This document shows, in pieces, positions 63,867 through 64,000 of a DNA stretch of 64,000 nucleotides (its first letter is position 1; each line of letters starts with the position of its first letter). The notes under the pieces are model-generated. The model was not told where the DNA came from, searched no databases, and worked only from the letters and a program-made list of their open reading frames with translations. The translations under genes were made by a program, and so were the position numbers. The stretch covers positions 682,001 through 746,000 of the forward strand of contig NZ_JAQZAO010000001.1 of NCBI RefSeq assembly GCF_028737315.1, written 5' to 3'. This stretch comes from Actinomycetospora lemnae. Lineage in GTDB: Bacteria; Actinomycetota; Actinomycetes; Mycobacteriales; Pseudonocardiaceae.

Positions 63867-64000
63867 GTGGGACAGGGTAGCGGTATCGGCGTGCTCGACA
63901 AGGCGGTGGTCGTCCTGCGGGCGGCCGCGGCGACGCCGTGCGCGCTGGGTGAGCTCTGCGAGCGCACCGGCCTGCCGCGCGCGACGGCCCACCGGCTCGC
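63867..64000 (+). CDS. ndgR: IclR-family regulator, NdgR/LtbR-like (3' end outside window)
   Basis: The first 44 codons run off the window: MGQGSGIGVLDKAVVVLRAAAATPCALGELCERTGLPRATAHRLA. The GVLDKA..VL......ALGEL...TGL.R.TAHRLA pattern is the winged helix of IclR proteins, specifically the NdgR/LtbR group that lies divergently beside leuCD and controls leucine and other amino-acid genes. The effector domain is not visible. Confidence 0.88.
   Translation, partial: MGQGSGIGVLDKAVVVLRAAAATPCALGELCERTGLPRATAHRL

Overview
This window is chromosomal DNA of a very high-GC actinobacterium. GTG starts are common, there is an almost complete absence of AT-rich intergenic sequence, and the markers are actinobacterial: a SepIVA-type coiled-coil protein, an FbiD/CofC guanylyltransferase for coenzyme F420, DUF3515, XRE/DUF397 genes, an NdgR-type IclR regulator and a two-domain MutT1. 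Gene content fits the Pseudonocardiales (Pseudonocardia/Actinomycetospora-like). That placement is inferred from content and style and not tested by any search.

Backbone. From memory, most of the window follows the gene order of the Mycobacterium tuberculosis Rv2916c-Rv2989 stretch: ffh, glnD, glnB, amtB (0.5-6.5 kb); ftsY, smc (7.2-14 kb); mutM, rnc, rpmF, DUF177, sepIVA, coaD (16-20 kb); rsmD, pyc (24.4-28.3 kb); recG, rpmB (31.6-34.3 kb); ung (36.2 kb); thiL, DUF3515, ddl (42-45 kb); gpsA, plsC, fbiD, ppk, mutT1 (48.7-54.6 kb); leuD, leuC and the divergent ndgR-like regulator (61.8-64 kb). These serve co-translational targeting, nitrogen sensing, chromosome segregation, DNA repair, ribosome assembly, CoA, F420, peptidoglycan, polyphosphate and leucine metabolism.

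Accessory segments interrupt this backbone. (1) 21.2-24.0 kb holds two convergent genes for long, low-complexity, probably disordered proteins, separated by a strong bidirectional hairpin. (2) 34.3-36.1 kb holds a DUF5753 XRE regulator, a DUF397 protein and a divergent unknown gene that share a perfect operator-like inverted repeat. (3) 37.2-42.1 kb holds a translationally coupled phosphoglycolate-phosphatase-like HAD protein plus glycolate oxidase GlcDEF. (4) 45.2-48.2 kb holds tryptophan 2,3-dioxygenase, a MocR regulator and a divergent PNPOx-like gene. (5) 54.8-61.6 kb holds a GlxA-type copper radical oxidase converging on a five-gene overlapping operon (response regulator, membrane-anchored HEAT-repeat protein, BcsA-like family 2 glycosyltransferase, GAF histidine kinase, secreted GH16-like protein). 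The last segment lies where mycobacteria carry hupB and looks like a regulated extracellular glycan system; it is my main candidate for an undescribed system.

Non-coding structure. Two exactly 40-bp palindromes with GTGAG...CTCAC ends and a central (T/G)ATA have unrelated stems. One lies between convergent genes at 42.07 kb; the other sits in frame inside the MocR gene at 47.1 kb, so it looks like a mobile palindromic family that can be translated. A GlnR-like operator precedes amtB-glnB, and strong hairpins mark several gene ends. I saw no rRNA, tRNA, CRISPR array, insertion sequence or prophage gene.
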